DNA of 64,000 nucleotides from Falsiroseomonas sp041690465 (lineage in GTDB: Bacteria; Pseudomonadota; Alphaproteobacteria; Acetobacterales; Acetobacteraceae), in assembly GCF_041690465.1 (NCBI RefSeq), contig NZ_JAWLHG010000015.1, positions 59,233 through 123,232 on the forward strand. Reading direction: 5' to 3'. A model generated the notes under the pieces. That model worked only from the letters and a program-made list of their open reading frames with translations. It ran no database searches and had not been told where the DNA came from. Position numbers and translations under genes: made by a program. This document shows, piece by piece, positions 8,329 to 17,719 of the stretch (positions are counted from its first letter, which is position 1; each line of letters begins with the position of its first letter).

Positions 8329-8928
8329 TCAATTGCTGGCCTGCAACTGCGTCACCGTCGCGGAGTCGGCGTTGATGCGCACATTGACCTGGCGGTCGCC
8401 CTGCTTCGCCTTGGCGGTGATCGTGTCGCCATCGCGGCTGAGTTCGCTGATATCGGTGTAGCCGCGATCGCGCAGCAGGTTGCGCGCCTGCGCCTCGCTC
8501 AGCTGCTTCTCGTTCAGCAGCATGCCGCTGCTGGCGTCGATCCGCAGGTCGGAGACATCCTCGCCGTAGCGCTTGGCCTCACGAACCCTGAAGTGGTCGC
8601 CTTCGCGCTGGAGGCCTTGGATGTCGCTGTAGCCGCGGGCCTGCAGGGAGGCGCGGATCGCTTCTTCGCTGAGCCCTGCGGCCCGCTGGCCGCTGGCGGC
8701 GCCACCGCCCGCTGCGCCGGCCTGGCCGGTGGTCGTGCCGGTGGTCGCGCCGCGGTTCGGCGGCGATCCGGGCTGGGTGTTGGCGGTGCCGGGCTGGGTT
8801 GCCTGCGCCAGGATGCCGCCGCGCGCGCTGTCGGGCTCGGTCGGGTCCACCGCCTGCGCATGGGCAAGGCCGGACATCCCGAGGGCGAGCGCAGCGGCGA
8901 GCGCCGTCGTCGAAGCAAGCTTCGTCAT
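8329..8928 (-). CDS. Secreted protein with two PepSY-like repeats
   Basis: 199-residue exported protein: a signal peptide ending AHAQ near residue 25, a Gly/Thr/Pro-rich linker (about 45-85), then two homologous blocks. Each begins LSE, has a short helix, R-GY-DI (ARGYSDIQGL and DRGYTDISEL) and a beta strand ending in RIDA or RINA. The layout fits tandem PepSY-type domains, which often act as inhibitory or ligand-binding modules in the periplasm. The start is ATG 8928; the upstream open frame has no coding character. The assignment rests on motif similarity. Confidence 0.7.
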   Translation of the reverse strand: MTKLASTTALAAALALGMSGLAHAQAVDPTEPDSARGGILAQATQPGTANTQPGSPPNRGATTGTTTGQAGAAGGGAASGQRAAGLSEEAIRASLQARGYSDIQGLQREGDHFRVREAKRYGEDVSDLRIDASSGMLLNEKQLSEAQARNLLRDRGYTDISELSRDGDTITAKAKQGDRQVNVRINADSATVTQLQASN

Positions 8929-9222
8929 GATCACACCTGTATGCTGTTGCCGAGATCCCGGGCCGAACGGCCGTTTCGCCCCCCTTGCCCGCGAGGGCAG
9001 GCGCCGCGGTGACGCGGGGAGCTGTCGGCTTCGCCGCAGCCCGGTCCGAAGGTCGCCGCCCGGTCGGGGCGGCATGGCGAATCAACGGCAGGCGGCGCCG
9101 CTGGTTCGTCGGCGCCGACGCGGTGCCTTCAACAAAATCAGCAGAGTAGTAGCTCGCGAGCCGGAGCGGCCTGATGCCCGACCGGCAGAACCGCGAAGCT
9201 GTCCCACGCCGTCGGGGTTGCT

Positions 9223-10173
9223 TCAGCCCCGGCGGCGGAACCGTTCCACGGCCGAGACCAGCGCCGTGCGCACGCCGGGCTCCAGCGCCGAATGCCCGGC
9301 ATCGGGCACCATGGTCAGCCGCGCCTGTGGCCAGGCGGCGGCCAGGTCGAAGGCGGTGTCGCAGGGGCAGACCATGTCGTAGCGGCCCTGCACGATCTCC
9401 GCCGGGATGGTCCCGAGACGCTCCATCCCGGCCAGCAGCCCCTCGGGGGGCAGGAACAGCTGGTTGGCGAAGTAGTGCGCCTCGATCCGCGCGAGCCCGA
9501 GCGCGCTGCGATCCTGTGCGAAGCTCGCCACCGTCTCCGGGCTGGGCAGCAGGGTGGAGCAGGAGCCCTCGTAGAGGCTCCAGGCGCGCGCCGCGGGGCC
9601 GTGCACCAGCGGGTCGGGATCGCAGAGCCGGCGCAGATAGGCGGTGAGCAGGTCGCCGCGCTCATTGGCCGGGATGTGCTCGGCGAAGGCGTTCCAGGCA
9701 TCGGGGAAGACGCGGCGCAGGCCGTAGAGGAACCACTCCACCTCGCTCGGCCGGCCGAGGAAGACGCCGCGCAGCACGCAGCCGGCGACGCGCTGCGGAT
9801 GCGCCTGGGCATAGGCCAGCGCGAGGGTCGAGCCCCAGGAGCCGCCGAACAGCAGCCAGCGCTCGATGCCGAGGAAGCGGCGCAGCACCTCGATGTCGGA
9901 AACCAGGTGGGGCGTGGTGTTGTCCCGCAGCTCGCCGAGCGGGCGGGAGCGGCCGGCCCCGCGCTGGTCGAAGATCACCACGCGCCAGTGGCCGGGGTCG
10001 AAGAAGCGGCGGTGGATCGCGCCGGCCCCGGCGCCGGGCCCGCCATGCAGGAACAGCACCGGCTGGCCGCGCGGATTGCCCACCTGCTCCCAGTACATGA
10101 CGTGCCCCCCCGAGAGGGGAAGAAGGCCCGTCTCATAGGGAGCGATGTCGGGGAACAGGTCGCCGCGCGGCAT
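9223..10173 (-). CDS. pip: Proline iminopeptidase (alpha/beta hydrolase, family S33)
   Basis: Releases N-terminal proline from peptides. 316 residues, normal for bacterial Pip. Landmarks: oxyanion-hole region LFLHGGPGAG, FDQRGAGRS, nucleophile Ser112 in GGSWGS, Asp266 in GRYDMVCP and His294 in DAGHSALEPG. No signal peptide, so cytoplasmic. Monocistronic, no terminator recognised. Confidence 0.94.
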   Translation of the reverse strand: MPRGDLFPDIAPYETGLLPLSGGHVMYWEQVGNPRGQPVLFLHGGPGAGAGAIHRRFFDPGHWRVVIFDQRGAGRSRPLGELRDNTTPHLVSDIEVLRRFLGIERWLLFGGSWGSTLALAYAQAHPQRVAGCVLRGVFLGRPSEVEWFLYGLRRVFPDAWNAFAEHIPANERGDLLTAYLRRLCDPDPLVHGPAARAWSLYEGSCSTLLPSPETVASFAQDRSALGLARIEAHYFANQLFLPPEGLLAGMERLGTIPAEIVQGRYDMVCPCDTAFDLAAAWPQARLTMVPDAGHSALEPGVRTALVSAVERFRRRG

Positions 10174-10409
10174 GGACGCAGGTTTAGCGACCGTGCCCGC
10201 GGATGGGCAATGGTGGTGTTCTTCCGCGCCGTCGCGTCGAAGGCTCGTCTGCGCCCCCGGTCGGGCGCTCGCCCGGCCGCAGCTTGCGCCCGTTCGCCGG
10301 CCGTGCCGTGCCGGGCGCGGGACCGTTGCGCCATCAGCTCATCCGCGCGCGACGAGTTTCCTTCTCTCCCCCCTTCGCCCCGGGCCCGAAGCTGCCTAGT
10401 TTGTAGGGG

Positions 10410-11165
10410 ATGGCCGAGATCCCCTCGCCCGGGTCCCGGTCCGCGGCCGCCGGCACGATTCGCTGTGGCGTCTGTGGCACCGAGAGCCGGCAGCCCGCTT
10501 TCCGACCGAGTCCGCCCCAGCAGCCGCCGGATCTCGACCTGCGCCCGGGCGAGCCCGTGCGCTCCACCATGGCGCGCTGGCTCCAGCAATGCCCGGGCTG
10601 CGGCTATTGCGCGCCGGACATCACCCGCGCCCACCCCGCCGCCGCCGAGGCGGTGCGCGCCGCGCCCTTCCGCGCGCTGATGGCCGACACCTCCATCCCG
10701 CCGCTCGGCCGCCGCTTCCTGGCCTGGGCGCTGGTGCTGGAGGAGACCGGCGCGCTGCACGCCTCGGCCGAAGCGACGCTGCAGGCCGCCTGGGTGGCCG
10801 ATGACCTCGGCCGGTCCGAGTTCTCGCGCAGCTGGCGGCTGGATGCGGTGGCGCTGTGGCGCGGTGGCCCGCCGCTCGATGCCGAGCAGACGGTGCGGGT
10901 GGTGGATGCGCTGCGCCGTGCCGAGGCCTGGGACGATGCCGCCGCCACCGCCGACGGCCTGGCCCGCAGCGACCCGCCGGAGCCGGTGGCGCAGGTGGTG
11001 ATGCTGGAACAGCGGCTGATCGAGACGGGCGATTCCGGGCGGCACACGGTGGCGAGCGCGCTGCCGCCGCCCTCGCGCCGGCCGCATGTGAGCCACCAGA
11101 AGATCGCCGCCCGCGGCGAGGGGCTGTGGGCGAAGCTCAGGCGACTGTTCGGCGGGAAGGGCTGA
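10410..11165 (+). CDS. Hypothetical protein with two Cys-x-x-Cys pairs
   Basis: 251 residues. Near the N-terminus lie CGVCG (about 19-23) and CPGCGYC (about 61-67), which together can form a four-cysteine zinc site of rubredoxin or DUF2225 style. The rest is helical, TPR-like in composition, ending in a basic tail. The start is ATG 10410 in TAGGGGATG. Converges on the membrane-protein gene at 11198. Function unknown. Confidence 0.7.
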   Translation: MAEIPSPGSRSAAAGTIRCGVCGTESRQPAFRPSPPQQPPDLDLRPGEPVRSTMARWLQQCPGCGYCAPDITRAHPAAAEAVRAAPFRALMADTSIPPLGRRFLAWALVLEETGALHASAEATLQAAWVADDLGRSEFSRSWRLDAVALWRGGPPLDAEQTVRVVDALRRAEAWDDAAATADGLARSDPPEPVAQVVMLEQRLIETGDSGRHTVASALPPPSRRPHVSHQKIAARGEGLWAKLRRLFGGKG

Positions 11166-11176
11166 TCGCGGCCGGC

Positions 11177-11197
11177 GGGCGCTCCTTGGCGGCGCCC
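11177..11197. terminator. Small hairpin between convergent genes
   Basis: GGGCGC (11177-11182) and GCGCCC (11192-11197) form a 6-bp stem in the 32-base gap between convergent stops at 11165 and 11198; it could serve both. Confidence 0.35.
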
Positions 11198-11671
11198 CTA
11201 TTGCAGGAAGCCGATCCAGCGCCCGGCGATCACCACGCCCGTCCAGACCAGCAGCGACACCAGCGCCGCGGCCCGCACCGAAGGATGCGCCGCGCCACCC
11301 TCCACCGCCCGCCGCCAGTGCCGGTTGCGGTGGAGCAGGACGACGTTGAGCAGCCCGAGGCCGATCAGCCCGAGCTTCACCAGGAAGGCCGGGTTCTCGA
11401 CATAGGCGACCGGCCGGGTGCTGAACAGCAGCAGGCCCGTCAGCGCCGCCAGGCCGAGGCCCACGCCGGCCATGCGCCGCAGCGGCGGGCCGAGATGCGC
11501 CAGCGGATGGCGCCGGAACAGGCCCAGCAGGCGCAGGTCGAGCGTCACGATGGCGCCGACCAGCAGCCCGAAGCACAGGATGTGCGCCGCATTCACCAGC
11601 GGATAGAGAATGGCCGACCGCCGCAGCAGGGCCGCGACCTGCCAGTCCGAAAGCGCCTGCAGAAGCTCCAA
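11198..11671 (-). CDS. Four-helix membrane protein (DUF6644/DUF2214-like)
   Basis: 157 residues with about four hydrophobic spans, among them LVNAAHILCFGLLVGAIVTL, LGLAALTGLLLF and a C-terminal span. His29 in NAAHILC could bind heme, as in related cytochrome-b-like small membrane proteins. It follows the DUF6152 gene by 11 bases and the diheme cytochrome c gene further up, so these three probably form one operon. Family name tentative. Confidence 0.7.
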   Translation of the reverse strand: MELLQALSDWQVAALLRRSAILYPLVNAAHILCFGLLVGAIVTLDLRLLGLFRRHPLAHLGPPLRRMAGVGLGLAALTGLLLFSTRPVAYVENPAFLVKLGLIGLGLLNVVLLHRNRHWRRAVEGGAAHPSVRAAALVSLLVWTGVVIAGRWIGFLQ

Positions 11672-11682
11672 GCCGGCGGCGC

Positions 11683-12072
11683 TCAGCTTCCCCGGATGCG
11701 GTTCGGGTAGATGTCGTAGGTGCGGCCGCGCACGGTGAGGCGCACCGCCTTCATCCGCCGCTCCCCGCGGGTGGCGGAGCGGTTGCCGATCGCGACCACC
11801 TCGTCGCCGGCGCTGGCGGACTCGGCCGAGAAGCCGGAGCGCGCGGTCTGGCGGGGATTGCTCAGCTCGACGAGCCAGAGCCCGTCATCCGGCGTCTCGA
11901 CGCGCAGCGTCGGGTGCGGCTGGCCGACATAGACCTCGCGGATGGTGCCGCGCAGGGTGGTCTGCTCGCCCTCCGCCCAGGAGAAGCCGTGATGGGCAAG
12001 GGCGCCGGAGCTGCCGAGGGTCAGGCCCAGCAGACCCGCCGCCACCCCCCGCCTGGTGCAATGCGATCCCAT
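11683..12072 (-). CDS. DUF6152-like exported protein
   Basis: 129 residues. A signal peptide ends ALAHH, directly followed by the His-His-Gly-Phe start characteristic of DUF6152 proteins, then a small beta-barrel-like domain (TLRGTIREVYVGQPHPTLRV). Exported to the periplasm. The function of the family is unknown, but it occurs next to cytochromes and copper proteins. ATG 12072 is chosen for the signal peptide and its AAGGAGG site. Middle gene of the putative operon 13003 to 11198. Confidence 0.75.
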   Translation of the reverse strand: MGSHCTRRGVAAGLLGLTLGSSGALAHHGFSWAEGEQTTLRGTIREVYVGQPHPTLRVETPDDGLWLVELSNPRQTARSGFSAESASAGDEVVAIGNRSATRGERRMKAVRLTVRGRTYDIYPNRIRGS

Positions 12073-12133
12073 GCTCGCCTCCTTCCTTCGGGTAGGCAGC
12101 GGAGATTGGCGCAGGATCGCCGCCTGTCCACCG

Positions 12134-13003
12134 CTACCGGTCCTGTGGCGGCAGGGAGCGCAGATAGGCAAGGATGTCCGCAAGGTCACGCGCCTCCATC
12201 CGTGCCCAGGTCGGCGCGCGCCCGCTCATCGGCGGCGCCAGCCGGCGCCCGTCGGCGGAGACGCCCCGGGTGATCGCGGCCAGGATCTGCGCATCCGTCC
12301 AGCGGCCGATGCCCTGTTCGGGATGGCTGCTGATGTTGGCGGCCTGGACCGCGCCCCAGGGCCCTTCCAGCACCAGGCCGCGCGCGCCGCGACCCTCAGG
12401 GTCCGTCCGCCCCTCGGAGAGCTGGGCGGAGTGGCAATCCATGCAGTGCGCCAGGTTCACCGCGATGTAGCGCCCGCGCGCCACCGGGTCCTCGGCCGGC
12501 GGGTCGGGGACCGATGCCACGGCCGGCCCGTGCGGCGTCAACGCGAACGGATAGCGGGAACGCTCCGTCGCGTGCCGTACCGGCGGAATGGTGCGCAGCC
12601 AGGCGACCAGTGCGGCGAGGTCGCGGTCGGAGATGCCCCGGTAGGATTCCACCGGCATTGGCGGTCCGATCAGCGACCCGTCGGGCCGATGGCCGTCACG
12701 GATCGCCGCGGCGATCTGCGCGTCCGTCCAGCCGCCGATCCCGGTCTCGCGGTCCTGGGTGATGTTCGGTGCGACGGCCCGGAAGCCGCGTTCGGCGAAG
12801 ACGCGGCCGCCGGCCAGGGCCATGCCGGGGACGGGCCGCATGCCCTCGCCGAAGGTGTTGTGGCAGGCGCCGCAGGCGGCGACGACCTCGCCGAGGTAGC
12901 GGCCACGGGCCAACAGCTCGGGATCCGGCTGCGCCAGCCCCGCCTTCGCCAGGAGGAGGCAGATCGCGACCGCGACCGGACGCATCGGGAGCCAGCATCC
13001 CAT
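12134..13003 (-). CDS. Diheme cytochrome c, exported
   Basis: 289-residue periplasmic c-type cytochrome with a short signal peptide ending near residue 25. Two heme motifs, CGACH and CMDCH, each begin a c-type domain and are followed by matching WTDAQI...G...G segments, an internal duplication like that in alcohol-dehydrogenase-type cytochrome subunits. ATG 13003 is preceded by GGGAGAAC; ATG 12985 is a second possibility. It probably passes electrons from a periplasmic dehydrogenase not in the window. First gene of a putative operon with DUF6152 and the membrane protein. Confidence 0.88.
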   Translation of the reverse strand: MGCWLPMRPVAVAICLLLAKAGLAQPDPELLARGRYLGEVVAACGACHNTFGEGMRPVPGMALAGGRVFAERGFRAVAPNITQDRETGIGGWTDAQIAAAIRDGHRPDGSLIGPPMPVESYRGISDRDLAALVAWLRTIPPVRHATERSRYPFALTPHGPAVASVPDPPAEDPVARGRYIAVNLAHCMDCHSAQLSEGRTDPEGRGARGLVLEGPWGAVQAANISSHPEQGIGRWTDAQILAAITRGVSADGRRLAPPMSGRAPTWARMEARDLADILAYLRSLPPQDR

Positions 13004-13221
13004 GATCGTTCTCCCGCCGCGATCGCGGCGCCAATTGGCCCGGCGCGGCGAGGCTATGCTGCCGGCCCGGCATGCGTCCATATCGAAGCCGTTCGGTCCC
13101 CAAGTTGTCAGTGTCCGACGCACGCATCCGGTGCGCGCCGCTGCGTCAGCGCCGGAGTACCGCAACTGCCCGGGGCATTCGGCGTTCGATCGGATTCATG
13201 GCCATGAACGGGAGGTCCGCC

Positions 13222-13800
13222 ATGAAGACCGCATTCCAGGCACTGACGATCGGCACCGCGGTTCTCGCCGGAACCGCCTTCGCCGCTTCTGCCCAGACCC
13301 AGACGACCCAAGGCCAGCCGTCGCACACCATCACCACGGCCGAGGAGATCACCTGGCGCGCCGGCCCGCCCTCCATCCCCGAGGGCGCGCAATCCGCCGT
13401 GCTGTACGGCAATCCGGGCGCGGAGGGACTCTTCGCGCTGCGGCTCAAGCTGCCGGCGGACTACACCATCCGGCCGCACACGCATCCGAAGCCCGAAATC
13501 GTCACGGTGATCTCCGGCACCCTGCATTTCGGCATGGGCGAGACGATGAACCGCGAGCAGGCCCGGGAACTGCCGGCCGGCAGCTTCTTCGCGATGCCGC
13601 CGGGCATGGCGCACTACGTCTTCGCCAGCGAGGACACGGTGATCCAGCTGAACAGCACGGGCCCGTGGACCCTGACCTACGTGAACCCGGCCGACGATCC
13701 GCGGCGGCAGTCGCCGCAGGCGAGCGGCGGCAGCGGCGATGCAAGCCGCACCGGTGCAGGCTCGGGCGCGGCCACGCCTTCCGGCGGCGGCGGCCGCTAA
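13222..13800 (+). CDS. Exported cupin-domain protein
   Basis: 192 residues: a signal peptide ending AASAQ near residue 27, then a single cupin barrel. Metal-ligand residues are visible in PHTHPKPE (first cupin motif, His-x-His with Glu) and in the second motif PPGMAHYVF. The C-terminal 35 residues are a disordered Gly/Ser/Ala-rich tail. GGGAGG lies just before ATG 13222. Divergent from the cytochrome gene, 218 bases between, without a recognisable promoter. Enzymatic role unknown. Confidence 0.85.
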   Translation: MKTAFQALTIGTAVLAGTAFAASAQTQTTQGQPSHTITTAEEITWRAGPPSIPEGAQSAVLYGNPGAEGLFALRLKLPADYTIRPHTHPKPEIVTVISGTLHFGMGETMNREQARELPAGSFFAMPPGMAHYVFASEDTVIQLNSTGPWTLTYVNPADDPRRQSPQASGGSGDASRTGAGSGAATPSGGGGR

Positions 13801-13822
13801 TCAGCCTCCGACGGCGGGGGAG

Positions 13823-14089
13823 CTAACCCTCCTCCGCCGGCGGGTCCTTCAGGTAGGGCTCCACCTTGCCCTGAAGCTTGAGCGTCAGCGGGTTGCCCTT
13901 GCGGTCCAGCGTCTTGCCGACGGCAACGCGGATCCAGCCCTCGCTGACGCAATATTCCTCGACATTGGTCTTCTCGGCGCCGTTGAAGCGGATGCCGACG
14001 CCGCGCTGGAGCAGCTCCGCATGGTGATGCGGGCTGCGCGGGTCCACGGAGAGGCGGTCGGGCAGCGCGCCCTGGGATGTGTCGGTCAT
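13823..14089 (-). CDS. DUF3297 family protein
   Basis: 88-residue small soluble protein matching the DUF3297 pattern: LPDRLSVDPRSPHHHAELLQ, IRFNGAEKTNVEEYC, GWIRVAVGKT and GNPLTLKLQGKVEPY. Full usual length. Converges with the cupin gene (22-base gap) and diverges from putA. Found widely in proteobacteria; function unknown. Confidence 0.9.
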   Translation of the reverse strand: MTDTSQGALPDRLSVDPRSPHHHAELLQRGVGIRFNGAEKTNVEEYCVSEGWIRVAVGKTLDRKGNPLTLKLQGKVEPYLKDPPAEEG

Positions 14090-14177
14090 GGCGGCGCGCT
14101 GGATAGCCCCTCGGGGCGCCGGCTCCAAGTCGCAGGACGGTTGGGTGACGACCATATGGGGGTCAGAGGGACCCGCC

Positions 14178-17100
14178 ATGGACGCACTGCCGCCGACTTC
14201 CCCCTTCCGCGCCCCCTTCTGCCCGCCCGAGGAGGCGGCGCGCGCCGCGCTGCTCGCCGCCGCCCCGGCGCCCCGGCCGGAGGCCGTGCCGCTGGCACTG
14301 GACCTTGCCGCCGCCGCCCGGGAGGGCGGCGGGCCGCTGGCGGTGGAGGAGGTGCTGCGCGGCTGGCCGCTCTCCACCAGGGAGGGGCTGGCGCTGATGG
14401 CGCTGGCCGAGGCGCTGCTGCGCGTGCCGGACGACGCCACCGCCGATGCGCTGATCGCCGAGAAGCTGGCCGAGGGCGACTGGTCGAGACACGCCGAGGG
14501 CTGGGCCTCCACCGCCTCCGCCTGGGCGCTGGCCACGGGCGCGCGGCTGGTCGGGCCCGGGGAGACGCCGGGCGGGGTGCTGGCGCCGATGGCCCGCCGG
14601 CTCGGCGTGCCGGCGGTGCGCGCGGCGGCGCGGCGGGCGGTGCGGCTGATGGGCGGGCAGTTCGTGCTCGGCGAGACCATCGGGGACGCGCTGGCCCGCG
14701 CGGCGAAGGCGCCGGAGGGCGTGCGGCATTCCTTCGACATGCTCGGCGAGGGCGCGCGCACCGCCGAGGATGCGCGGCGCTACCTCGCTGCCTACCACGC
14801 CGCCTGTGAGGCGATCGGGCGCGATACGCGCGGCAGCCTGCCCGCGCGGCCCGGCCTGTCGGTGAAGCTCTCCGCCATCCATCCCCGCTACGAGGCCATC
14901 TCGCGCGAGCGCGTGATGCGGGAGCTGGTGCCGGACGTGATCGAGCTGGCCCGCGCGGCGAAGGCGCGCGAGCTGAACCTGACGCTGGATGCGGAGGAGG
15001 CCGACCGGCTGGAGCTCTCGCTCGATGTCTTCGACGCGCTGCTGCGGGAGGAGAGCCTGGCGGGGTGGGAGGGGCTGGGCCTCGCCGTGCAAGCCTATCA
15101 GAAGCGCGCCGGCGCGGTGGTGGCCTGGCTTGCGGAACGCAGCGCGGCGCGGCGGCGGAAGCTGATGGTGCGGCTGGTCAAGGGCGCCTACTGGGACGCC
15201 GAGATCAAGCGCGCGCAGGAACGCGGGCTGGACGACTTCCCGGTCTGGACCCGCAAGGCGGCGACCGATCTCGCCTGGATCAGCCAGGCGGCGGCGCTGC
15301 TGGACGTGGCGCGGCAGGGGCGGATCTTCCCGCAGCTCGCCACCCACAATGCGCGATCCGTGGCGGAGGCGCTGGCGCTGGCCGCCGCGCGCGGCGTGGG
15401 CGCGGAGCGCTTCGAATTCCAGCGCCTGCACGGCATGGGCGGGGCGCTCTACGCGAAGCTGCGCGATACGCGGCCGGAGGTGGCGCTGCGCGTCTATGCG
15501 CCGGTCGGCGTGCATGAGGACCTGCTGGCCTATCTGGTGCGCCGCCTGCTGGAGAACGGCGCCAATGGCGGCTTCGTCGCGGCGGTGGCGGACCACGCGA
15601 TCCCGCTGGAGCGGCTGGTGCGCCATCCCGCCGAGGCGATGGCCGAAGGCCCGCCGCGCCACCCGCGCGTGAAGCCGCCGCCCTCGCTGTTCGGTCCGCG
15701 CCGCAACAGCCGCGGCGTGGAGTTCGGCGAGGCCGCGGCGCTGGCCGCGCTGCTGGCCGAGCGCGATGCCGCGCCGCCGCTGCCGCCGCCGCCGCGCGAT
15801 GCCGACGAGACACAGGCCGCGCGCGCGGTGGAGGCGGCGCAGGCGGCCTTTCCGCGCTGGAACGCGGTGCCCGTCGCGCAGCGTGCCGCGGCGCTGCGCC
15901 GCTGCGCCGATCTGCTGGAGGAACGCCGCGGCGCCTTCATCGCGGCGATCCAGGAGGAAGGCTTCCGGACGCTCGACGATGCTCTCGCGGAATTGCGCGA
16001 GGCCGCCGATTTCTGCCGCTTCTACGCCGACGAGGCGGAGCGGGTGATGGCGCCGGCAGCACTTCCCGGGCCGGTCGGCGAGAGCAACCGGCTGACGCTG
16101 CACGGCCGCGGCGTGTTCCTCTGCATCTCCCCCTGGAACTTCCCGCTCGCGATCTTCCTCGGGCAGGTCAGCGCCGCGCTGGTCGCCGGCAACGCGGTGG
16201 TCGCCAAGCCGGCGCCGCAGACGCCGCGCATCGGCGCGCTCGCCGTGCAGGCGCTGCACGATGCGGGCGTGCCGGCGGATGTGGTGCGCCTGGTGCCGGG
16301 CGGGCCTGCGACCGGCGCGGCGCTGGTCGCGCATCCCGCCATTGCGGGCGTCGCCTTCACCGGCAGCACCGCGACGGCGCGCGCCATCCATCGCGCGCTG
16401 GCAGCGAAGGACGGCCCGATCGTGCCGCTGATCGCCGAGACCGGCGGTATCAACCCGATGGTGGTGGATGCCACCGCGCTGCCCGAGCAGGTGACCGACG
16501 ACGTGCTCGCCAGCGCCTTCCGTTCCGCCGGCCAGCGCTGTTCCGCGCTGCGGCTGCTCTGCGTGCAGGAGGAAGCGGCGGACCGGATGCTGGCGATGAT
16601 CGCGGGCGCCTGCGCGGAGCTGCGGGTCGGCGATCCGCGCGATCCGGCGACGCATGTCGGGCCGCTGATCGATGCCGAGGCGAAGGCGCGCATCCTGCGC
16701 TGGCTGTCCGCGCTGCCGCCCGGCGCGCGCGAGGTGTTCCGCCACCCCGCGCCGGAGCCGGGCAACTTCCTCGCGCCGCGCATCGTGGAGATCGCACGGC
16801 CGGAGGACCTGACGCAGGAGGTGTTCGGGCCGGTGCTGCACGTCGTGCGATGGCGCGCGGACAATGACTCGCGCTGGCGCGGCGAGGGGCTTGACGCGCT
16901 GCTGCGCGGCATCGCGGCGAGCGGCTACGGGCTGACGCTCGGCGTGCAGAGCCGGCGCGCGGGCTTCGCGGTGCGGGTGGCGGCGGCGCTGCCGGCGGGG
17001 AATGTCTATGTGAACCGCAACATGGTCGGCGCCGTGGTGGGCAGCCAGCCCTTCGGCGGCGAGGGGCTTTCGGGCACCGGCCCGAAGGCCGGCGGGCCGC

Positions 17101-17192
17101 ACTACCTGCCGCGCTTCTGCGCCGAGCGCGTGGTCAGCGTGAACACGGCGGCGGCGGGCGGCGACGCGGCGCTGCTGGCCCAAGGCGAGTGA
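14178..17192 (+). CDS. putA: Bifunctional proline dehydrogenase / pyrroline-5-carboxylate dehydrogenase
   Basis: Oxidises proline to glutamate in two FAD- and NAD-dependent steps. 1004 residues: an N-terminal helical arm, the proline dehydrogenase barrel (about 200-460, with LVKGAYWDAEIK, LATHNARSVAEA and FQRLHGMG), and the aldehyde dehydrogenase part (about 530-990, with SPWNFPLAIFLGQ, AFTGSTATAR and catalytic Cys788 in GQRCSAL). There is no N-terminal ribbon-helix-helix domain, so this is the shorter, non-repressor PutA type common in alphaproteobacteria. ATG 14178 follows AGAGGGA. No putR-like regulator is adjacent. The stop overlaps the next gene by GTGA. Confidence 0.96.
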   Translation: MDALPPTSPFRAPFCPPEEAARAALLAAAPAPRPEAVPLALDLAAAAREGGGPLAVEEVLRGWPLSTREGLALMALAEALLRVPDDATADALIAEKLAEGDWSRHAEGWASTASAWALATGARLVGPGETPGGVLAPMARRLGVPAVRAAARRAVRLMGGQFVLGETIGDALARAAKAPEGVRHSFDMLGEGARTAEDARRYLAAYHAACEAIGRDTRGSLPARPGLSVKLSAIHPRYEAISRERVMRELVPDVIELARAAKARELNLTLDAEEADRLELSLDVFDALLREESLAGWEGLGLAVQAYQKRAGAVVAWLAERSAARRRKLMVRLVKGAYWDAEIKRAQERGLDDFPVWTRKAATDLAWISQAAALLDVARQGRIFPQLATHNARSVAEALALAAARGVGAERFEFQRLHGMGGALYAKLRDTRPEVALRVYAPVGVHEDLLAYLVRRLLENGANGGFVAAVADHAIPLERLVRHPAEAMAEGPPRHPRVKPPPSLFGPRRNSRGVEFGEAAALAALLAERDAAPPLPPPPRDADETQAARAVEAAQAAFPRWNAVPVAQRAAALRRCADLLEERRGAFIAAIQEEGFRTLDDALAELREAADFCRFYADEAERVMAPAALPGPVGESNRLTLHGRGVFLCISPWNFPLAIFLGQVSAALVAGNAVVAKPAPQTPRIGALAVQALHDAGVPADVVRLVPGGPATGAALVAHPAIAGVAFTGSTATARAIHRALAAKDGPIVPLIAETGGINPMVVDATALPEQVTDDVLASAFRSAGQRCSALRLLCVQEEAADRMLAMIAGACAELRVGDPRDPATHVGPLIDAEAKARILRWLSALPPGAREVFRHPAPEPGNFLAPRIVEIARPEDLTQEVFGPVLHVVRWRADNDSRWRGEGLDALLRGIAASGYGLTLGVQSRRAGFAVRVAAALPAGNVYVNRNMVGAVVGSQPFGGEGLSGTGPKAGGPHYLPRFCAERVVSVNTAAAGGDAALLAQGE

Positions 17193-17719
17193 CGGCAGGG
17201 ACCGGACCGCGCGCACCACGCGCCGCCGTGGTCATCCTCGGCGCCGCGGTGGGTCCGGGCGGCGTGCCGAGCCGTGCGCTGGCCGAACGGGTCGCGGTTG
17301 CGCTGGCCTGGGGCGAGGCACAGGTGCCGCCGCCGCTCTATGTGCCGACCGGCGCGGTCGGCCGGCACGGGCCGGCGGAGAGCGCGGTGATGGCGCAGCT
17401 GCTGCGGGAGGGCGGCGTGCCGCCGGCGCGCATCCTGCAGGAGCCGACGGGGACGGATACGCTCTCCTCGGTGCTGGCCTGCCTGGCGCTGCTGCGCGGC
17501 CATGCCGGGGAGGTGCGGGTGGCGACGCATCGCTACCACCTGCCGCGGGCGCTGCTGCTGTTCCGCCTCGCCGGCCGCGCGGCCCGCCCGGTGCCGCCGC
17601 CGCCCGGCCCGGCGGCGCGCGCCGGCCTCTCGCGCTGGCGCTGGCGCCTGCGGGAGGTGCCGGCGATCCCCTATGACGCGGCGCTGATGGCCTGGGCGCG
17701 GCTGCGCGGAGGGGTCTGA
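17189..17719 (+). CDS. DUF218 (YdcF/SanA-like) protein
   Basis: 176 residues starting at GTG 17189, which overlaps the putA stop. DUF218 landmarks are VVILGAAVG near the N-terminus, the ESAVMAQLLREGGVP helix, the acidic-Thr loop PTGTDTLSS and ATHRYHLPRALLLF. YdcF-like proteins bind nucleotides, and ElyC/SanA relatives affect the envelope. No clear membrane span here. Translationally coupled to putA but no evident functional link. Confidence 0.85.
   Translation: MTAGTGPRAPRAAVVILGAAVGPGGVPSRALAERVAVALAWGEAQVPPPLYVPTGAVGRHGPAESAVMAQLLREGGVPPARILQEPTGTDTLSSVLACLALLRGHAGEVRVATHRYHLPRALLLFRLAGRAARPVPPPPGPAARAGLSRWRWRLREVPAIPYDAALMAWARLRGGV

Noticed and set aside
14178..17192. putA as a truncated gene
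   Set aside because: It lacks the ribbon-helix-helix domain, but about 1000 residues with both enzyme domains is the normal alphaproteobacterial form.
14163..17219. 1018-codon minus-strand open frame opposite putA
   Set aside because: Product is His/Arg/Gln-rich with no domain; it mirrors the whole putA gene. High GC keeps the antisense frame free of stops.
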